Part shown: piece after piece, positions 35,155-45,693 of the stretch
How the letters are laid out: each line of letters opens with the position of its first letter
Numbering within the stretch: position 1 is the first letter of the stretch
From: Pseudomonas sp. GL-B-19
GTDB lineage: Bacteria > Pseudomonadota > Gammaproteobacteria > Pseudomonadales > Pseudomonadaceae
NCBI RefSeq assembly: GCF_019956415.1
Contig: NZ_JAHBDK010000031.1
Location: forward strand, 124,001 to 188,000
DNA: 64,000 nt
Direction: 5' to 3'
Made by a program: the position numbers and the translations under genes
Notes under the pieces: generated by a model
Told to the model about the DNA's origin: nothing
The model's database searches: none
The model's input: only the letters and a program-made list of their open reading frames with translations

Positions 35155-38100
35155 ATGGAGCGTCTGACACGCATATTGGTCGCACTGACCCGCTGGGGGC
35201 TGGGCCTGTGCGCGTTGTTATTGGTGTTGATGGCGTTGTACGTCAGCCTTGGCCGTGAACTGACGCCTCTGGTGGCCGAATACCGTACAGAAGCCGAAAC
35301 CAAAGCCAGCGAAGCCTTGGGCATGCCGCTGAAAATCGGCAAGCTGGAAGGTAACTGGAGTGGTTTTGCGCCGATCTTGCTGGCTCATGATGTGACAGTC
35401 GGAGAGGGCGCAAATGCCCTGCGCCTGGACCAGGTGCGTGCGGTGCCGGACCTGGTGGAAAGTTTGTTGGCTCGCCAGCTGCGCATCGCTCACCTGGAAC
35501 TCAACGGCCTGAAGATCAGCCTCAAGGAAGGTGACGACGGGAAGTGGGCGCTTGAAGGTCTACCGGTGCAGAAGGATCAGCCGCTTGACCCTGAACAACT
35601 GCTCAACCGTCTGCAGATGGTCCAGCAGTTGTCGGTGATTGACAGTCAGGTGACCTTGCAACCACTGGATCATCCGCCGCTGACCCTGACCTACGTCGGC
35701 CTTAATTTGAAAGTCGGTGCTGCCCGCCAGCGCCTTGATGCCCGGTTGACCTTGCCAGACGGCCAACCAGTGGCCATGAGCCTTCGCACCCATATCCGCG
35801 CCAGTGAATGGCGCGATGGTGAAGCCGAGGCTTACATGAGCCTGCCGCAAAGTGATTGGTCGAAGTGGCTGCCCGAACGCCTTACCCAGCAATGGAATTT
35901 TTCCGAGATCAAGGCCGGTGGCGAGCTCTGGATCAATTGGGGCCAGGGCACACTGCAAAGCGCTGCAATCCGCTTGAACGCACTGCAGCTCAAAGGGGCT
36001 TACGCCGAACGCAAGCCGATCCAGATCAACAATCTGGCGCTCACAGGCTATTTCCAGCGCAGCGCCGAAGGCGTCGTGGTGACCCTGGATCCCCTGGCCA
36101 TGAGCTTCGGCGAGACGCGCTGGGAATCGCATCTGCAACTCAAACAAACTTCAGCGACCGACAAGGTCGAAGAGCTCTGGCACTTGCAAGCCGACCGCCT
36201 CGACCTCACCCCGCTTACGCCGCTGCTGAACGCCTTGGGTCCACTGCCCGAAGGTGTTGCCACGGCGGTCGAAAAGCTCAAGGTGACCGGCGGGCTGCGC
36301 AATGTGCTGATCGACTTTAGACCCAATGCCACTGACGACAGCAAGTTCAGCTTTGCCGCGAACCTCGACCGGGTAGGTTTTGATGCCTATTACGGCGCTC
36401 CGGCGGCGCGAAATGTCAGCGGCAGCATCAGCGGTGACCTCGGCAAGGGCGAGCTGCGCATGGACAGCAAGGACTTTGTCCTGCACCTGACCCCCATTTT
36501 CGCCAAGCCATGGCAATACCTTCAGGCCAACGCGACGCTGACCTGGAAGCTCGACAAAGAAGGCTTCACCTTGATCGCGCCGTACCTCAAGGTGCTCGGT
36601 GAAGAGGGCAAGATTGCCGGCGACTTCCTGATTCGCCTGCATTTCGATCCCACTCAGGATGACTACATGGATCTGCGGGTCGGCATGGTCGATGGGGATG
36701 GCAGTTACACCGCCAAGTACCTGCCGACAATGCTCAGCCCGGCGCTGGACGAATGGCTGCGTACGGCCATTATCAAGGGCGCTGTGGACGAAGGTTTCTT
36801 CCAGTATCAGGGGTCGCTGAAACCTGGCGCCGGCGATACCGACCGCAGCATCAGCCTGTTCTTCAAGGTGCACGATGCCGAGCTGGCTTTCCAGCCGGGC
36901 TGGCCGCATGTCAGCAAGGTCACAGGTGATGTGTTTGTTGAAGACAGTGGCGTGCGGGTTCTGGCCAGCAAGGGCCAGTTGCTCGACACGCAGGTTCGCG
37001 ATATTTACGTCGATATTCCCCATGTCCCTGATGGAAAAAACGTCCATCTATTCCTCGACGGTGGATTCGCCGGCGACTTGCGCGATGGCTTGAAAATTCT
37101 TCAGGAAGCGCCGATAGGCACTGCTGCAACCTTCGCCGGTTGGGAAGGTGAGGGGGATCTACAGGGTAAAGTGAAATTGGATATCCCGCTGGCCAAAGGC
37201 GAGCAGCCGAAGATTATCGTCGACTTCAAGACCGCCAAGGCGCGACTGAAACTGGCTGAACCAGTGCTGGAATTGACTCAACTCAAGGGCGATTTCCGCT
37301 TTGACAGCACCAAGGGGTTGAGCGGGCAGCACATCAGCGCCCGCGCCTTTGATAAGCCGGTCACTGCGCAGATTTTCGCCGATGGCAATGCGAGTCAACT
37401 CAAGACACGCGTCACGGCTTCCGGTCAGGTCGAAGTCAAAAAACTCACTGACTGGTTGCACGTGACTCAGCCGGTACCGGTTTTCGGGGTGATCCCATAT
37501 CGGCTGCAACTGAACCTGGACGGCGCTAACAGTCAGTTGATAGTCAATTCCAACCTCAAAGGTGTGACAGTCGATTTACCGGCTCCGTTCGGCATGACGG
37601 CCGATGCTGGCCGCGATACGTCGTTTCGCATGACCTTGCAAGGGCCAGATCGGCGCTACTGGGTCAACTATGGTCAGTTGGCAAACTTTACGTTTGCAGC
37701 ACCGAACGGCAATTTTTCCGAGGGGCGTGGTGAGCTGTTCCTCGGTGGTGGCGATGCCGTATTGCCCGGTGCCAAAGGTCTGCGGGTGCGGGGCGTGCTG
37801 TCGGAGCTGGATGTCGGCCCGTGGAAGGATTTGGTCGACAAGTACGCCGGCCAGGTTTCGGGCGACAGTGCCAAACAGTTGCTCAGCAGTGCGGACTTCA
37901 AGGTTGGCAAGCTCAGTGCGCTGGGCGCTACCCTCGATCAGGCTTCTGTGCAGCTGAACCGAAAGCCCGCCAATTGGGCTCTGCAACTCGACAGTCAGCA
38001 GGTCAAAGGCACCGTCGGAGTTCCGGATGCGAAAGGCGCACCGATCACGGTCAATCTGCAATACGTGCGCCTGCCCGCAGCGGATCCCAAGGTAGTGACC

Positions 38101-38958
38101 GACGAGAACGCGCCCGATCCATTGGTCACGGTGGACCCGACAAAAATTCCGGCGCTGGACATCACCATCAACCAGCTGTTCCTGGGGCAGGATCTGGTGG
38201 GCGGCTGGTCAATGAAAATCCGTCCGACCGGGAAGGGTATTGCGCTCAATGCGCTGGACATGGGCCTCAAAGGGATTCTGTTGCAAGGCAGTGGCGGCTG
38301 GGAAGGCGTGCCCGGTAACTCCAGCAGTTGGTACAAGGGGCGGATCAGCGGCAAGAATCTTGCCGATGTGCTCAAAGCCTGGGGCTTTGCGCCGAGTGTC
38401 ACCAGTGAAAAATTTCATACAGACGTTGACGGTCGCTGGCCCGGGTCGCCGGCCTGGCTGGCCACCAAGCGTTTCTCCGGCACCCTTGATGCGACGATTA
38501 CCAAGGGCCAGATTGTTGAGGTCGACGCCAGTGCCCAGGCCCTGAAAGTCTTCGGCCTGCTTAATTTCAACTCCATCGGTCGACGCTTGCGCCTGGACTT
38601 TTCCGACTTGTTCGGAAAAGGCCTGAGTTATGACCGGGTCAAAGGTGTGCTGGTCGGGACCAATGGCGTCTACGTCACCCGTGAACCGATCCGGATGACC
38701 GGTCCGTCCACCAACCTTGAACTTGATGGCACCTTGAACCTGGTGGGTGACCGGATCGACGCCAAGATGCTGGTGACGTTGCCGGTGACCAATAACTTGC
38801 CGATCGCGGCGTTGCTTGTCGGCGCTCCGGCTGTCGGCGGCGCGCTGTTCCTGATCGACAAACTGATCGGTGACCGCATGGCCCGTTTTGCCAGTGTCCA
38901 ATACACGGTCAAAGGCCCGTGGAAAGATCCGAAAATCACTTTCGACAAGCCTTTTTGA
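35155..38958 (+). CDS. yhdP: AsmA-like lipid-transport protein YhdP
   Basis: A 1267-residue envelope protein of the AsmA-like/DUF3971 group. One N-terminal transmembrane helix (WGLGLCALLLVLMALYV) is followed by a very long periplasmic beta-rich region, ending with a YhdP-type C-terminus (LNLVGDRIDAKMLVTLPVT ... FDKPF). In E. coli YhdP, TamB and YdbH carry phospholipids to the outer membrane. ATG 35155 with GGGAG upstream is preferred to 35134. It follows rng directly as in other pseudomonads. Confidence 0.95.
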   Translation: MERLTRILVALTRWGLGLCALLLVLMALYVSLGRELTPLVAEYRTEAETKASEALGMPLKIGKLEGNWSGFAPILLAHDVTVGEGANALRLDQVRAVPDLVESLLARQLRIAHLELNGLKISLKEGDDGKWALEGLPVQKDQPLDPEQLLNRLQMVQQLSVIDSQVTLQPLDHPPLTLTYVGLNLKVGAARQRLDARLTLPDGQPVAMSLRTHIRASEWRDGEAEAYMSLPQSDWSKWLPERLTQQWNFSEIKAGGELWINWGQGTLQSAAIRLNALQLKGAYAERKPIQINNLALTGYFQRSAEGVVVTLDPLAMSFGETRWESHLQLKQTSATDKVEELWHLQADRLDLTPLTPLLNALGPLPEGVATAVEKLKVTGGLRNVLIDFRPNATDDSKFSFAANLDRVGFDAYYGAPAARNVSGSISGDLGKGELRMDSKDFVLHLTPIFAKPWQYLQANATLTWKLDKEGFTLIAPYLKVLGEEGKIAGDFLIRLHFDPTQDDYMDLRVGMVDGDGSYTAKYLPTMLSPALDEWLRTAIIKGAVDEGFFQYQGSLKPGAGDTDRSISLFFKVHDAELAFQPGWPHVSKVTGDVFVEDSGVRVLASKGQLLDTQVRDIYVDIPHVPDGKNVHLFLDGGFAGDLRDGLKILQEAPIGTAATFAGWEGEGDLQGKVKLDIPLAKGEQPKIIVDFKTAKARLKLAEPVLELTQLKGDFRFDSTKGLSGQHISARAFDKPVTAQIFADGNASQLKTRVTASGQVEVKKLTDWLHVTQPVPVFGVIPYRLQLNLDGANSQLIVNSNLKGVTVDLPAPFGMTADAGRDTSFRMTLQGPDRRYWVNYGQLANFTFAAPNGNFSEGRGELFLGGGDAVLPGAKGLRVRGVLSELDVGPWKDLVDKYAGQVSGDSAKQLLSSADFKVGKLSALGATLDQASVQLNRKPANWALQLDSQQVKGTVGVPDAKGAPITVNLQYVRLPAADPKVVTDENAPDPLVTVDPTKIPALDITINQLFLGQDLVGGWSMKIRPTGKGIALNALDMGLKGILLQGSGGWEGVPGNSSSWYKGRISGKNLADVLKAWGFAPSVTSEKFHTDVDGRWPGSPAWLATKRFSGTLDATITKGQIVEVDASAQALKVFGLLNFNSIGRRLRLDFSDLFGKGLSYDRVKGVLVGTNGVYVTREPIRMTGPSTNLELDGTLNLVGDRIDAKMLVTLPVTNNLPIAALLVGAPAVGGALFLIDKLIGDRMARFASVQYTVKGPWKDPKITFDKPF

Positions 38959-39017
38959 CGCTCTTTTTCAAAAGCCATGTCCCGGGCCGATGGAGTAGCA
39001 TGGTTAAACGCAGGTCG

Positions 39018-39150
39018 TGTAGCAGCTGGCGAAGCCTGCGTTCGAGTGCGCAGCAGTCGTAAATCCGGATTGCACGGTTTATCTGAAAGACCATGTCGAC
39101 CGATTTTACGACTGCTGCGCAGCCGGACGCAGGCTCCGCCAGCTGCTACA
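39018..39150. repeat. Long imperfect palindromic repeat (GTAGCAGCTGGC type)
   Basis: Outer arms TGTAGCAGCTGGCGAAGCCT (39018-39037) and AGGCTCCGCCAGCTGCTACA (39130-39149) and inner arms TGCGCAGCAGTCGTAAATC / GATTTTACGACTGCTGCGCA form one long stem of about 48 bp with mismatches around a 37-nt centre. A shorter relative is at 43631-43676. Confidence 0.85.
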
Positions 39151-39179
39151 GGCTGACACTTCTCAAGTAAGGAAAGACC

Positions 39180-40028
39180 ATGTCGGTAGCGGTGATTCAA
39201 ATGGTCAGCCAGAGCGACGTGCTGGCCAACCTGACTCAGGCACGCCGGCTGCTCGAACAGGCGGCGGCCAGCGGTGCGCAACTCGCCGTATTGCCGGAAA
39301 ACTTCGCCGCGATGGGCCGTCGCGACATCGCCGACATCGGCCGTGCCGAAGCGTTGGGCGACGGCCCTATCCTGCCATGGTTGAAACAGACCGCCCTCGA
39401 CCTCAAGTTATGGATAGTGGCCGGCACGTTGCCGTTGCCGCCGGTGGATCAGCCGACGGCGAAAGTGCATGCCTGCTCGCTGTTGGTGAATGATCATGGC
39501 GAGACGGTGGCGCGCTACGACAAGCTGCATTTGTTCGACGTGGACGTGGCGGACAATCGTGGGCGTTACCGCGAGTCCGATGACTATGCTTATGGCAGTG
39601 GGGTGGTGGTTGCGGATACACCGGTCGGTCGAGTCGGGCTGACGGTGTGTTATGACCTGCGCTTCCCGGAGCTGTACAGCGAATTACGCGCCGCCGGAGC
39701 GGAGCTGATTACTGCGCCGTCGGCGTTCACGGCGGTGACCGGTGCTGCGCATTGGGATGTGCTGATTCGCGCCCGCGCCATCGAGACGCAATGTTATGTG
39801 CTGGCGGCCGCTCAGGGTGGGACTCATCCAGGGCCGCGAGAAACCTGGGGGCATGCCGCAATCATCGACCCCTGGGGGCGGGTGCTGGCGCAACAGGATC
39901 AAGGCGAGGCCGTGCTGCTGGCCGAACGCGATAGCAGCGAACAGGCGTCCATCAGGGCGCGGATGCCGGTGTCCAGTCACCGGCGCTTTTTCTCGCAGGG
40001 CGCTCAGCGACCTGCCTCAGAACGATGA
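39180..40028 (+). CDS. Carbon-nitrogen hydrolase (Nit1-like amidase)
   Basis: A 282-residue nitrilase-superfamily enzyme. The catalytic triad is Glu40 (LPENFAAMG), Lys115 (YDKLHLFD) and Cys157 (LTVCYDLRFPELY). The sequence pattern fits the Nit1/deaminated-glutathione amidase branch, which repairs deaminated glutathione; the exact substrate is inferred. It is conserved between yhdP and tldD in Pseudomonas. Confidence 0.94.
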   Translation: MSVAVIQMVSQSDVLANLTQARRLLEQAAASGAQLAVLPENFAAMGRRDIADIGRAEALGDGPILPWLKQTALDLKLWIVAGTLPLPPVDQPTAKVHACSLLVNDHGETVARYDKLHLFDVDVADNRGRYRESDDYAYGSGVVVADTPVGRVGLTVCYDLRFPELYSELRAAGAELITAPSAFTAVTGAAHWDVLIRARAIETQCYVLAAAQGGTHPGPRETWGHAAIIDPWGRVLAQQDQGEAVLLAERDSSEQASIRARMPVSSHRRFFSQGAQRPASER

Positions 40029-40046
40029 ATTTAAGGCGTAAAGCAT

Positions 40047-41489
40047 ATGAGCGAGTTGTTGTCCTCAGTCAGTGAACACCTCCTGGCGCCCGGCGGCGTA
40101 ACGATCGAGAGCCTGCAAGGCGTGCTCGGCGATCTGGCCGGCCCGGGCATCGATGCCGCCGACCTGTATTTCCAGGGGCAGATTTCCGAGTCCTGGGCGC
40201 TGGAGGACGGGATCGTCAAGGAAGGCAGCTTTAACCTCGACCAAGGCGTCGGCGTGCGTGCGCAATCGGGTGAAAAAACCGGTTTTGCCTACAGCAATGC
40301 CATCACTCTGGAAGCCCTCGGTGCGGCGGCCCGTGCCGCGCGTTCGATCTCCCGCGCCGGGCAGAATGGTACGGTGCAGGCGTTCACCACGCAGGACGTC
40401 GCCCAGTTGTACGGGCCCGATAACCCGCTGGAAGTGATGACCCGTGCCGAAAAAGTCGAACTCCTCAAACGCATCGATGCAGCCACTCGCGCCCTCGACC
40501 CACGTATCCAGCAAGTGACCGTGAGCATGGCCGGTGTCTGGGAACGTATCCTCATCGCGTCCACTGATGGCAGCCTGGCCGCCGATGTACGACCGCTGGT
40601 GCGCTTCAATGTGAGCGTGATCGTCGAGCAAAACGGTCGCCGCGAGCGCGGTGGACATGGTGGCGGCGGGCGTACCGATTACCGCTATTTCCTCGGTGAC
40701 GACCGCGCCATGGGCTACGCCCGTGAAGCGTTGCGTCAGGCACTCGTCAACCTTGAAGCCATTCCGGCACCGGCCGGTACGCTGCCGGTGGTGTTGGGTT
40801 CCGGCTGGTCCGGCGTGCTGCTGCACGAAGCGGTCGGCCACGGTCTGGAAGGCGACTTCAACCGCAAGGGTAGCTCTGCCTACAGCGGGCGCATGGGCGA
40901 AATGGTTGCGTCCAAACTGTGCACCATCGTTGATGACGGCACGTTGGCAGGCCGTCGCGGCTCCCTGAGCGTCGATGACGAAGGCACCCCGACCGAGTGC
41001 ACTACGCTGATCGAAAATGGCGTACTCAAAGGCTACATGCAGGACAAGCTCAACGCCCGCCTGATGGGCGTGGCCCGTACCGGCAACGGTCGTCGTGAGT
41101 CCTACGCCCACCTGCCAATGCCGCGCATGACCAACACCTACATGCTGGCGGGCGAAAGCGATCCGGCAGAAATCATCGCCTCGGTGAAGCGCGGCATTTA
41201 CTGCGCCAACCTCGGTGGTGGACAGGTGGACATCACCAGCGGCAAGTTTGTGTTCTCCACCAGCGAAGCGTATCTGATTGAAGACGGCAAGATTACTGCG
41301 CCGGTCAAAGGCGCGACATTGATCGGTAACGGTCCGGAAGCCATGAGCAAGGTGTCGATGGTCGGTAACGATCTGGCGCTGGACAGCGGCGTTGGGACGT
41401 GCGGCAAGGATGGGCAGTCGGTGCCGGTGGGTGTCGGCCAGCCAACGCTGAAAATCGATGCGATCACTGTGGGTGGCACAGGCGCATAA
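40047..41489 (+). CDS. tldD: Metalloprotease TldD
   Basis: A 480-residue catalytic subunit of the TldD-TldE (PmbA) peptidase that trims unfolded peptides, such as microcin precursors and CcdA. The zinc motif HEAVGH is at about 260-265, with the later Cys/His region [20 protein letters not shown]. Its partner pmbA is 0.7 kb downstream on the same strand, separated by darP on the other. Confidence 0.97.
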   Translation: MSELLSSVSEHLLAPGGVTIESLQGVLGDLAGPGIDAADLYFQGQISESWALEDGIVKEGSFNLDQGVGVRAQSGEKTGFAYSNAITLEALGAAARAARSISRAGQNGTVQAFTTQDVAQLYGPDNPLEVMTRAEKVELLKRIDAATRALDPRIQQVTVSMAGVWERILIASTDGSLAADVRPLVRFNVSVIVEQNGRRERGGHGGGGRTDYRYFLGDDRAMGYAREALRQALVNLEAIPAPAGTLPVVLGSGWSGVLLHEAVGHGLEGDFNRKGSSAYSGRMGEMVASKLCTIVDDGTLAGRRGSLSVDDEGTPTECTTLIENGVLKGYMQDKLNARLMGVARTGNGRRESYAHLPMPRMTNTYMLAGESDPAEIIASVKRGIYCANLGGGQVDITSGKFVFSTSEAYLIEDGKITAPVKGATLIGNGPEAMSKVSMVGNDLALDSGVGTCGKDGQSVPVGVGQPTLKIDAITVGGTGA

Positions 41490-41549
41490 GTGGCTTTTGA
41501 AAAAGTGAAGCTTCGGGTGAGCCGCTTGGCGGCTCACCCCGGAAGGGAC

Positions 41550-42074
41550 TTAACGCAGACCGCGTTGAGTCTCGTCCAGCTCACGGATGTACTTGAAGAT
41601 TTTACGGCTCGATGCCGGTGGCTTGTTGGTCGCCAATTCGTGCTGGGCCTGACGGATCAGGGAGCGCAATTGCTGACGATCAGCCTCCGGGTAGTCGAGC
41701 ACGAACTTCTCCAGGACTGCATCGTCGCCCGCGATCAAGCGATCGCGCCAGCGTTCCAGGCCATGGAAACGTTCGTTGTACTGCCGGGTGGAGGCATCGA
41801 GTTGATCGAGCAAAGTCAGAATGGCGTCAGTGTCCTGATCGCGCATCAGTTTGCCGATGAACATAAGGTGCCGTTTACGCGCGATATTCGCGGTGTGCTT
41901 GGGCGCATCGGCCAGGGCCCGGCGCATAGCGTCGGTCAACGGCAGTTTTGCCAGCAAGTCAGGCTTGAGTGTTGTAAGGCGCTCGCCAAGGTCAACCAGA
42001 GCATGAAGCTCGCGTTTAACCTGGGATTTGCTTTTTTCTCCCGTATCGAGGGAGTCGTCGTAAGAATCAACCAT
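41550..42074 (-). CDS. darP: Ribosome-associated protein DarP (YjgA)
   Basis: A 174-residue, highly charged helical protein of the DUF615 family, which associates with late 50S precursors. Motifs: [19 protein letters not shown] near the N-terminus and [11 protein letters not shown] ... [12 protein letters not shown] at the end. ATG 42074 ([10 protein letters not shown]) is chosen; the frame is open 50 codons further but overlaps the pmbA promoter region. Confidence 0.95.
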   Translation of the reverse strand: MVDSYDDSLDTGEKSKSQVKRELHALVDLGERLTTLKPDLLAKLPLTDAMRRALADAPKHTANIARKRHLMFIGKLMRDQDTDAILTLLDQLDASTRQYNERFHGLERWRDRLIAGDDAVLEKFVLDYPEADRQQLRSLIRQAQHELATNKPPASSRKIFKYIRELDETQRGLR

Positions 42075-42181
42075 GGTGGCCGTCCGCAAAGAAACGCCGC
42101 CATGATAACCAGTCGGGGGCCGCTTGTCCGGCCCGGTCGCTCGAAGGCCATACCGAAAGCAGAATTTGAGTGGAGAACAGC

Positions 42182-43528
42182 ATGAGTGCAGTTGAAAGCG
42201 TCGGCCCACAAGCGTTGCCGGCACTGCAAGAACAAGTCGAGCAGATCATCGCTGAAGCCAAGCGTCAGGGCGCCAGCGCCTGCGAAGTTGCCGTGTCCCT
42301 GGAGCAGGGCCTGTCAACGTCGGTCCGTCAGCGTGAGGTCGAAACTGTCGAATTCAACCGCGATCAGGGCTTTGGCATCACCTTGTACGTCGGCCAGCGC
42401 AAAGGTTCGGCCAGCACCTCGGCGAGCGGTCCTGAGGCGATTCGCGAGACCGTCGCTGCGGCGCTGGCCATCGCCAAACACACTTCCGAAGACGAAGCCT
42501 CGGGCCTGGCTGATGCCGCGCTGATGGCTCGCGATCTGCAGGATTTCGACCTGTTCCACCAATGGGATATCACGCCGGAGCAAGCCATCGAACAAGCGTT
42601 GGCCTGCGAAGCCGCCGCGTTTGCCACCGACAGCCGGATCAAGAACGCTGACGGCACCACGCTCAGCACCCATCAGGGTTGCCGCGTGTACGGCAACAGC
42701 CACGGATTTATCGGCGGCTACGCGTCGACGCGCCACAGCTTGAGCTGCGTGATGATCGCCGAGGCCGACGGTCAGATGCAGCGCGATTACTGGTACGACG
42801 TAAACCGTCAGGGCAATTTGCTGGCCGACCCGGTGAGCATTGGTCAGCGTGCCGCGCAACGGGCGGCGAGCCGTCTGGGTGCGCGTCCGGTGCCGACCTG
42901 CGAAGTGCCGGTGCTGTTTTCCGCTGAGTTGGCCGGTGGTTTGTTTGGCAGCTTCCTCTCGGCCATTTCCGGCGGAAGTCTGTATCGAAAATCATCGTTC
43001 CTGGAAGGCACGCTGGGTCAGAAGCTGTTCCCGGAATGGTTGACCATCGACGAGCGTCCGCACTTGATGCGCGCCTTGGGCAGTTCCGCATTCGATGGCG
43101 ATGGCCTGGCGACTTACGCCAAACCGTTCGTCGAAAAGGGTGAGTTGGTCTCCTACATCCTCGGCACGTACTCCGGGCGCAAGCTCGGCATGCCAAGCAC
43201 CGCCAACGCTGGCGGCGTGCACAACCTGTTCGTCACCCATGGGGACGAAGATCAGGCCGCGTTGTTGCGCCGCATGGGTCGTGGCTTGTTGGTCACGGAA
43301 CTGATGGGCCAGGGCCTGAACATGGTCACCGGCGATTACTCCCGAGGCGCGGCGGGTTTCTGGGTCGAGAACGGTGAGATCCAGTTCGCGGTGCAGGAAG
43401 TCACCATCGCCGGCAACATGCGTGACATGTTCAAGCAGATCGTTGCGGTTGGTAATGACCTGGAGTTGCGCAGCAACATTCGCACGGGGTCGGTGCTGAT
43501 CGAGCGGATGACGGTGGCGGGTAGCTGA
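42182..43528 (+). CDS. pmbA: Metalloprotease subunit PmbA (TldE)
   Basis: A 448-residue partner of TldD; it lacks the HExxxH metal motif. Family blocks include [39 protein letters not shown] and [24 protein letters not shown] region. ATG 42182 is preferred to GTG 42170 because of the GGAGAA upstream. A strong terminator follows. Confidence 0.96.
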   Translation: MSAVESVGPQALPALQEQVEQIIAEAKRQGASACEVAVSLEQGLSTSVRQREVETVEFNRDQGFGITLYVGQRKGSASTSASGPEAIRETVAAALAIAKHTSEDEASGLADAALMARDLQDFDLFHQWDITPEQAIEQALACEAAAFATDSRIKNADGTTLSTHQGCRVYGNSHGFIGGYASTRHSLSCVMIAEADGQMQRDYWYDVNRQGNLLADPVSIGQRAAQRAASRLGARPVPTCEVPVLFSAELAGGLFGSFLSAISGGSLYRKSSFLEGTLGQKLFPEWLTIDERPHLMRALGSSAFDGDGLATYAKPFVEKGELVSYILGTYSGRKLGMPSTANAGGVHNLFVTHGDEDQAALLRRMGRGLLVTELMGQGLNMVTGDYSRGAAGFWVENGEIQFAVQEVTIAGNMRDMFKQIVAVGNDLELRSNIRTGSVLIERMTVAGS

Positions 43529-43547
43529 CCCTTACCGCTTCAAAAAA

Positions 43548-43582
43548 GGCGCGCCACCCAATCGGGTGGCGCGCCTTTTTTA
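43548..43582. terminator. Strong terminator after pmbA (bidirectional)
   Basis: GGCGCGCCACCC (43548-43559) and its complement (43564-43575) form a 12-bp stem with AATC loop. A T-run follows on the plus strand and an A-run precedes, so it also serves the convergent ptsO operon. Confidence 0.95.
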
Positions 43583-43630
43583 TGCGCCTTGCACCGTCCC
43601 CTGTGGGAGTCAGCCGCCTATGCGGACGTT

Positions 43631-43676
43631 GTAGCAGCTGGCGAAGCCTGACGCAGCTTGCGGCAGCTGCTACAGA
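43631..43676. repeat. Single palindromic repeat (GTAGCAGCTGGC type)
   Basis: TGTAGCAGCTGGCGAAGCCT and GCGGCAGCTGCTACA form an imperfect hairpin; same family as the repeat at 39018-39150. Confidence 0.8.
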
Positions 43677-43685
43677 GGGCAGTTT

Positions 43686-43958
43686 TTACTCGCCTTCTTC
43701 GAAAAAGTTATTGATCAACGCCACCAGCGCATCCAGCGCTTCCTGTTCTTGCTCGCCTTCGGTACTCAAGTGAATTCTGGTGCCTTTGCCGGCGGCGAGC
43801 ATCATCATGGCCATGATACTTTTCCCGTCAACCATTGATTCTGGCGTCTTCCCTGCCCTGATCTGACACGGATACTTACCCGCCACTCCAACAAATTTTG
43901 CAGAAGCACGGGCATGCAGGCCCAGCTTGTTGATGATTTCGATTTCCAGAGCAGGCAT
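43686..43958 (-). CDS. ptsO: Nitrogen-PTS phosphocarrier NPr
   Basis: A 90-residue HPr-like protein passing phosphate from PtsP (EI-Ntr) to PtsN. The active His is about residue 15 (NKLGLHARASAKF) and the regulatory Ser lies in GKSIMAMMMLAA. It is last gene of the rpoN cluster, 15 nt after rapZ. Confidence 0.97.
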   Translation of the reverse strand: MPALEIEIINKLGLHARASAKFVGVAGKYPCQIRAGKTPESMVDGKSIMAMMMLAAGKGTRIHLSTEGEQEQEALDALVALINNFFEEGE

Positions 43959-43973
43959 CGCGATGTGAATCCT

Positions 43974-44831
43974 TTAGCTGAGGTCGCGGTGGCGGACCTG
44001 GACGTTCTTCAGGGATTGTTGCAGGACCTGGCCCAGACGTTCGGTCAGGTAGACGGAGCGATGATGTCCTCCGGTGCAGCCAATGGCGATGGTGACATAA
44101 GCGCGGTTGCTCGCGGCAAAGCGCGGCAGCCACTTGAGCAAATACGATGATATGTCCTGGAACATCTCTTCGACGTCCGGTTGGGCTGCCAGGTACTCGG
44201 CCACCGGTTGATCAAGCCCGGACTGAGCGCGCAATTCCGGCTTCCAATAAGGGTTGGGCAGGCAGCGCACGTCGAACACCAGGTCTGCGTCGACCGGCAT
44301 GCCGCGCTTGAATCCGAAAGACTCGACCAGGAACGCAGTACCGGCTTCCGGCTGGTTCAACAGGCGCAGCTTGATGGTATCGCGCAGCTGATACAGGTTC
44401 AGGTGGGTGGTATTGATTTTGAGATCTGCCAGATCGGCGATCGGACCCAGCAGATTACTTTCGTCCTCGATGGCTTCTGCCAACGAACGGTTGGCGTTGC
44501 TCAGCGGGTGACGACGGCGGGTTTCGGAAAAGCGCTTGAGCAGGGTTTCTACGTCGGCGTCCAGGTACAGCACATCGCACTTGATATGCCGGCTCCGGAC
44601 TTCATCCAGCAGTTCGGGAAACCGCGAAAGGTGACTCGGCAAGTTACGCGCATCAATGGATACGGCGACCAGCGGTTGTGCCAGTTCGGTATGAATCAGT
44701 GCGCGTTCCGCCAACTCCGGCAGCAGGCCGGCGGGCAGGTTGTCGATGCAGTAGTAGCCGTTGTCCTCGAGAACATCGAGGACGGTGCTTTTACCTGAGC
44801 CGGAGCGGCCGCTGACTATGATCAAGCGCAT
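43974..44831 (-). CDS. rapZ: RNase adapter protein RapZ
   Basis: A 285-residue nucleotide-binding protein that in E. coli steers small RNA GlmZ to RNase E. Walker [10 protein letters not shown] is at about 8-16, the Walker B-like LYLDAD lies mid-protein, and the C-terminal RNA-binding part has the [11 protein letters not shown] motif. It overlaps no neighbour but starts 2 nt after ptsN. Confidence 0.97.
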   Translation of the reverse strand: MRLIIVSGRSGSGKSTVLDVLEDNGYYCIDNLPAGLLPELAERALIHTELAQPLVAVSIDARNLPSHLSRFPELLDEVRSRHIKCDVLYLDADVETLLKRFSETRRRHPLSNANRSLAEAIEDESNLLGPIADLADLKINTTHLNLYQLRDTIKLRLLNQPEAGTAFLVESFGFKRGMPVDADLVFDVRCLPNPYWKPELRAQSGLDQPVAEYLAAQPDVEEMFQDISSYLLKWLPRFAASNRAYVTIAIGCTGGHHRSVYLTERLGQVLQQSLKNVQVRHRDLS

Positions 44832-44833
44832 GA

Positions 44834-45298
44834 TTACTGACCGTTTTGCTCGTCCAGGACAACCTGATACAAGGCTTCGTTGCTCGGAGCGCTGCGAAGA
44901 CGATCACGGACTTCCTTGCGATCGAGCATGCTGGCGATCTGGCGGAGCAGTTCCAGGTGCGCATCGGTAGCCGCTTGCGGGACCAGCAGTACAAACAGCA
45001 GGTCAACCGGGGCGCCGTCGATGGCGTCGAAATCAATGGGGGCGTCAAGGTGCATCAAGGCGCTGATGGGTGACTCGCAGCCCTTCAGGCGACAGTGGGG
45101 GATGGCGATGCCGTTGCCAAAACCGGTCGAGCCGAGTTTTTCACGGGCAATCAATGCCTCGAAGACATCTTGCATCTCCAGATCCGGCACTTCCCGGGCG
45201 ATCAGGTTGGCAATTTGCTCGAGGGCTTTCTTTTTACTGCCGCCCGGCACGTTCACGAGGGAACGGCCGGGGGTCAGGATGTTTTCAAGTCGGATCAT
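44834..45298 (-). CDS. ptsN: Nitrogen-regulatory PTS enzyme IIA
   Basis: A 154-residue EIIA-Ntr, phosphorylated on about His68 ([13 protein letters not shown]). It signals nitrogen/potassium/carbon state, and in Pseudomonas affects polyhydroxyalkanoate and catabolite control. It sits between hpf and rapZ. Confidence 0.97.
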   Translation of the reverse strand: MIRLENILTPGRSLVNVPGGSKKKALEQIANLIAREVPDLEMQDVFEALIAREKLGSTGFGNGIAIPHCRLKGCESPISALMHLDAPIDFDAIDGAPVDLLFVLLVPQAATDAHLELLRQIASMLDRKEVRDRLRSAPSNEALYQVVLDEQNGQ

Positions 45299-45310
45299 GG
45301 GTTGGGAGTG

Positions 45311-45619
45311 TTAACGACCGGTCGCACCCTGGAGGAGGCTCTGGGTCTTTTCCTTATGCTTTTTGAGTTGTTTATCCAGCTTGTCGGTCAGTGAGTCGAT
45401 CGCCGCGTACATATCGGTATGTTCCGCGTTTGCGACCACTTCATTGCCGGGAATATGCAGGGTGGCTTCGATTTTCTGCTTCAGCTTCTCGACCGTCATC
45501 GTGACCTGCACGTTGGTGATCTTGTCGAAATGCCGCTCTAATCGTTCGAGTTTTTCGCCGATGTAGGTGCGAAGAGGTTCGGTCACTTCCAGTTGGTGTC
45601 CACTGATGTTGACTTGCAT
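45311..45619 (-). CDS. hpf: Ribosome hibernation-promoting factor (short HPF)
   Basis: A 102-residue YfiA/HPF-family protein that binds the 30S decoding site in stationary phase to form inactive ribosomes. Conserved MQVNISGHQLEVTEPLRTYI start, then KLERLERHFD and AAIDSLTDKLDKQL. It has no C-terminal dimerisation domain, so it is the short form. ATG 45619 has a GGAGAA site. Confidence 0.96.
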   Translation of the reverse strand: MQVNISGHQLEVTEPLRTYIGEKLERLERHFDKITNVQVTMTVEKLKQKIEATLHIPGNEVVANAEHTDMYAAIDSLTDKLDKQLKKHKEKTQSLLQGATGR

Positions 45620-45693
45620 ACAGCTTCTCCTTCGTTGCCAGTGCATAAAGCGGTAGATCAAATGATCTACCACTGGAACGCTGTGGCGTGGCT

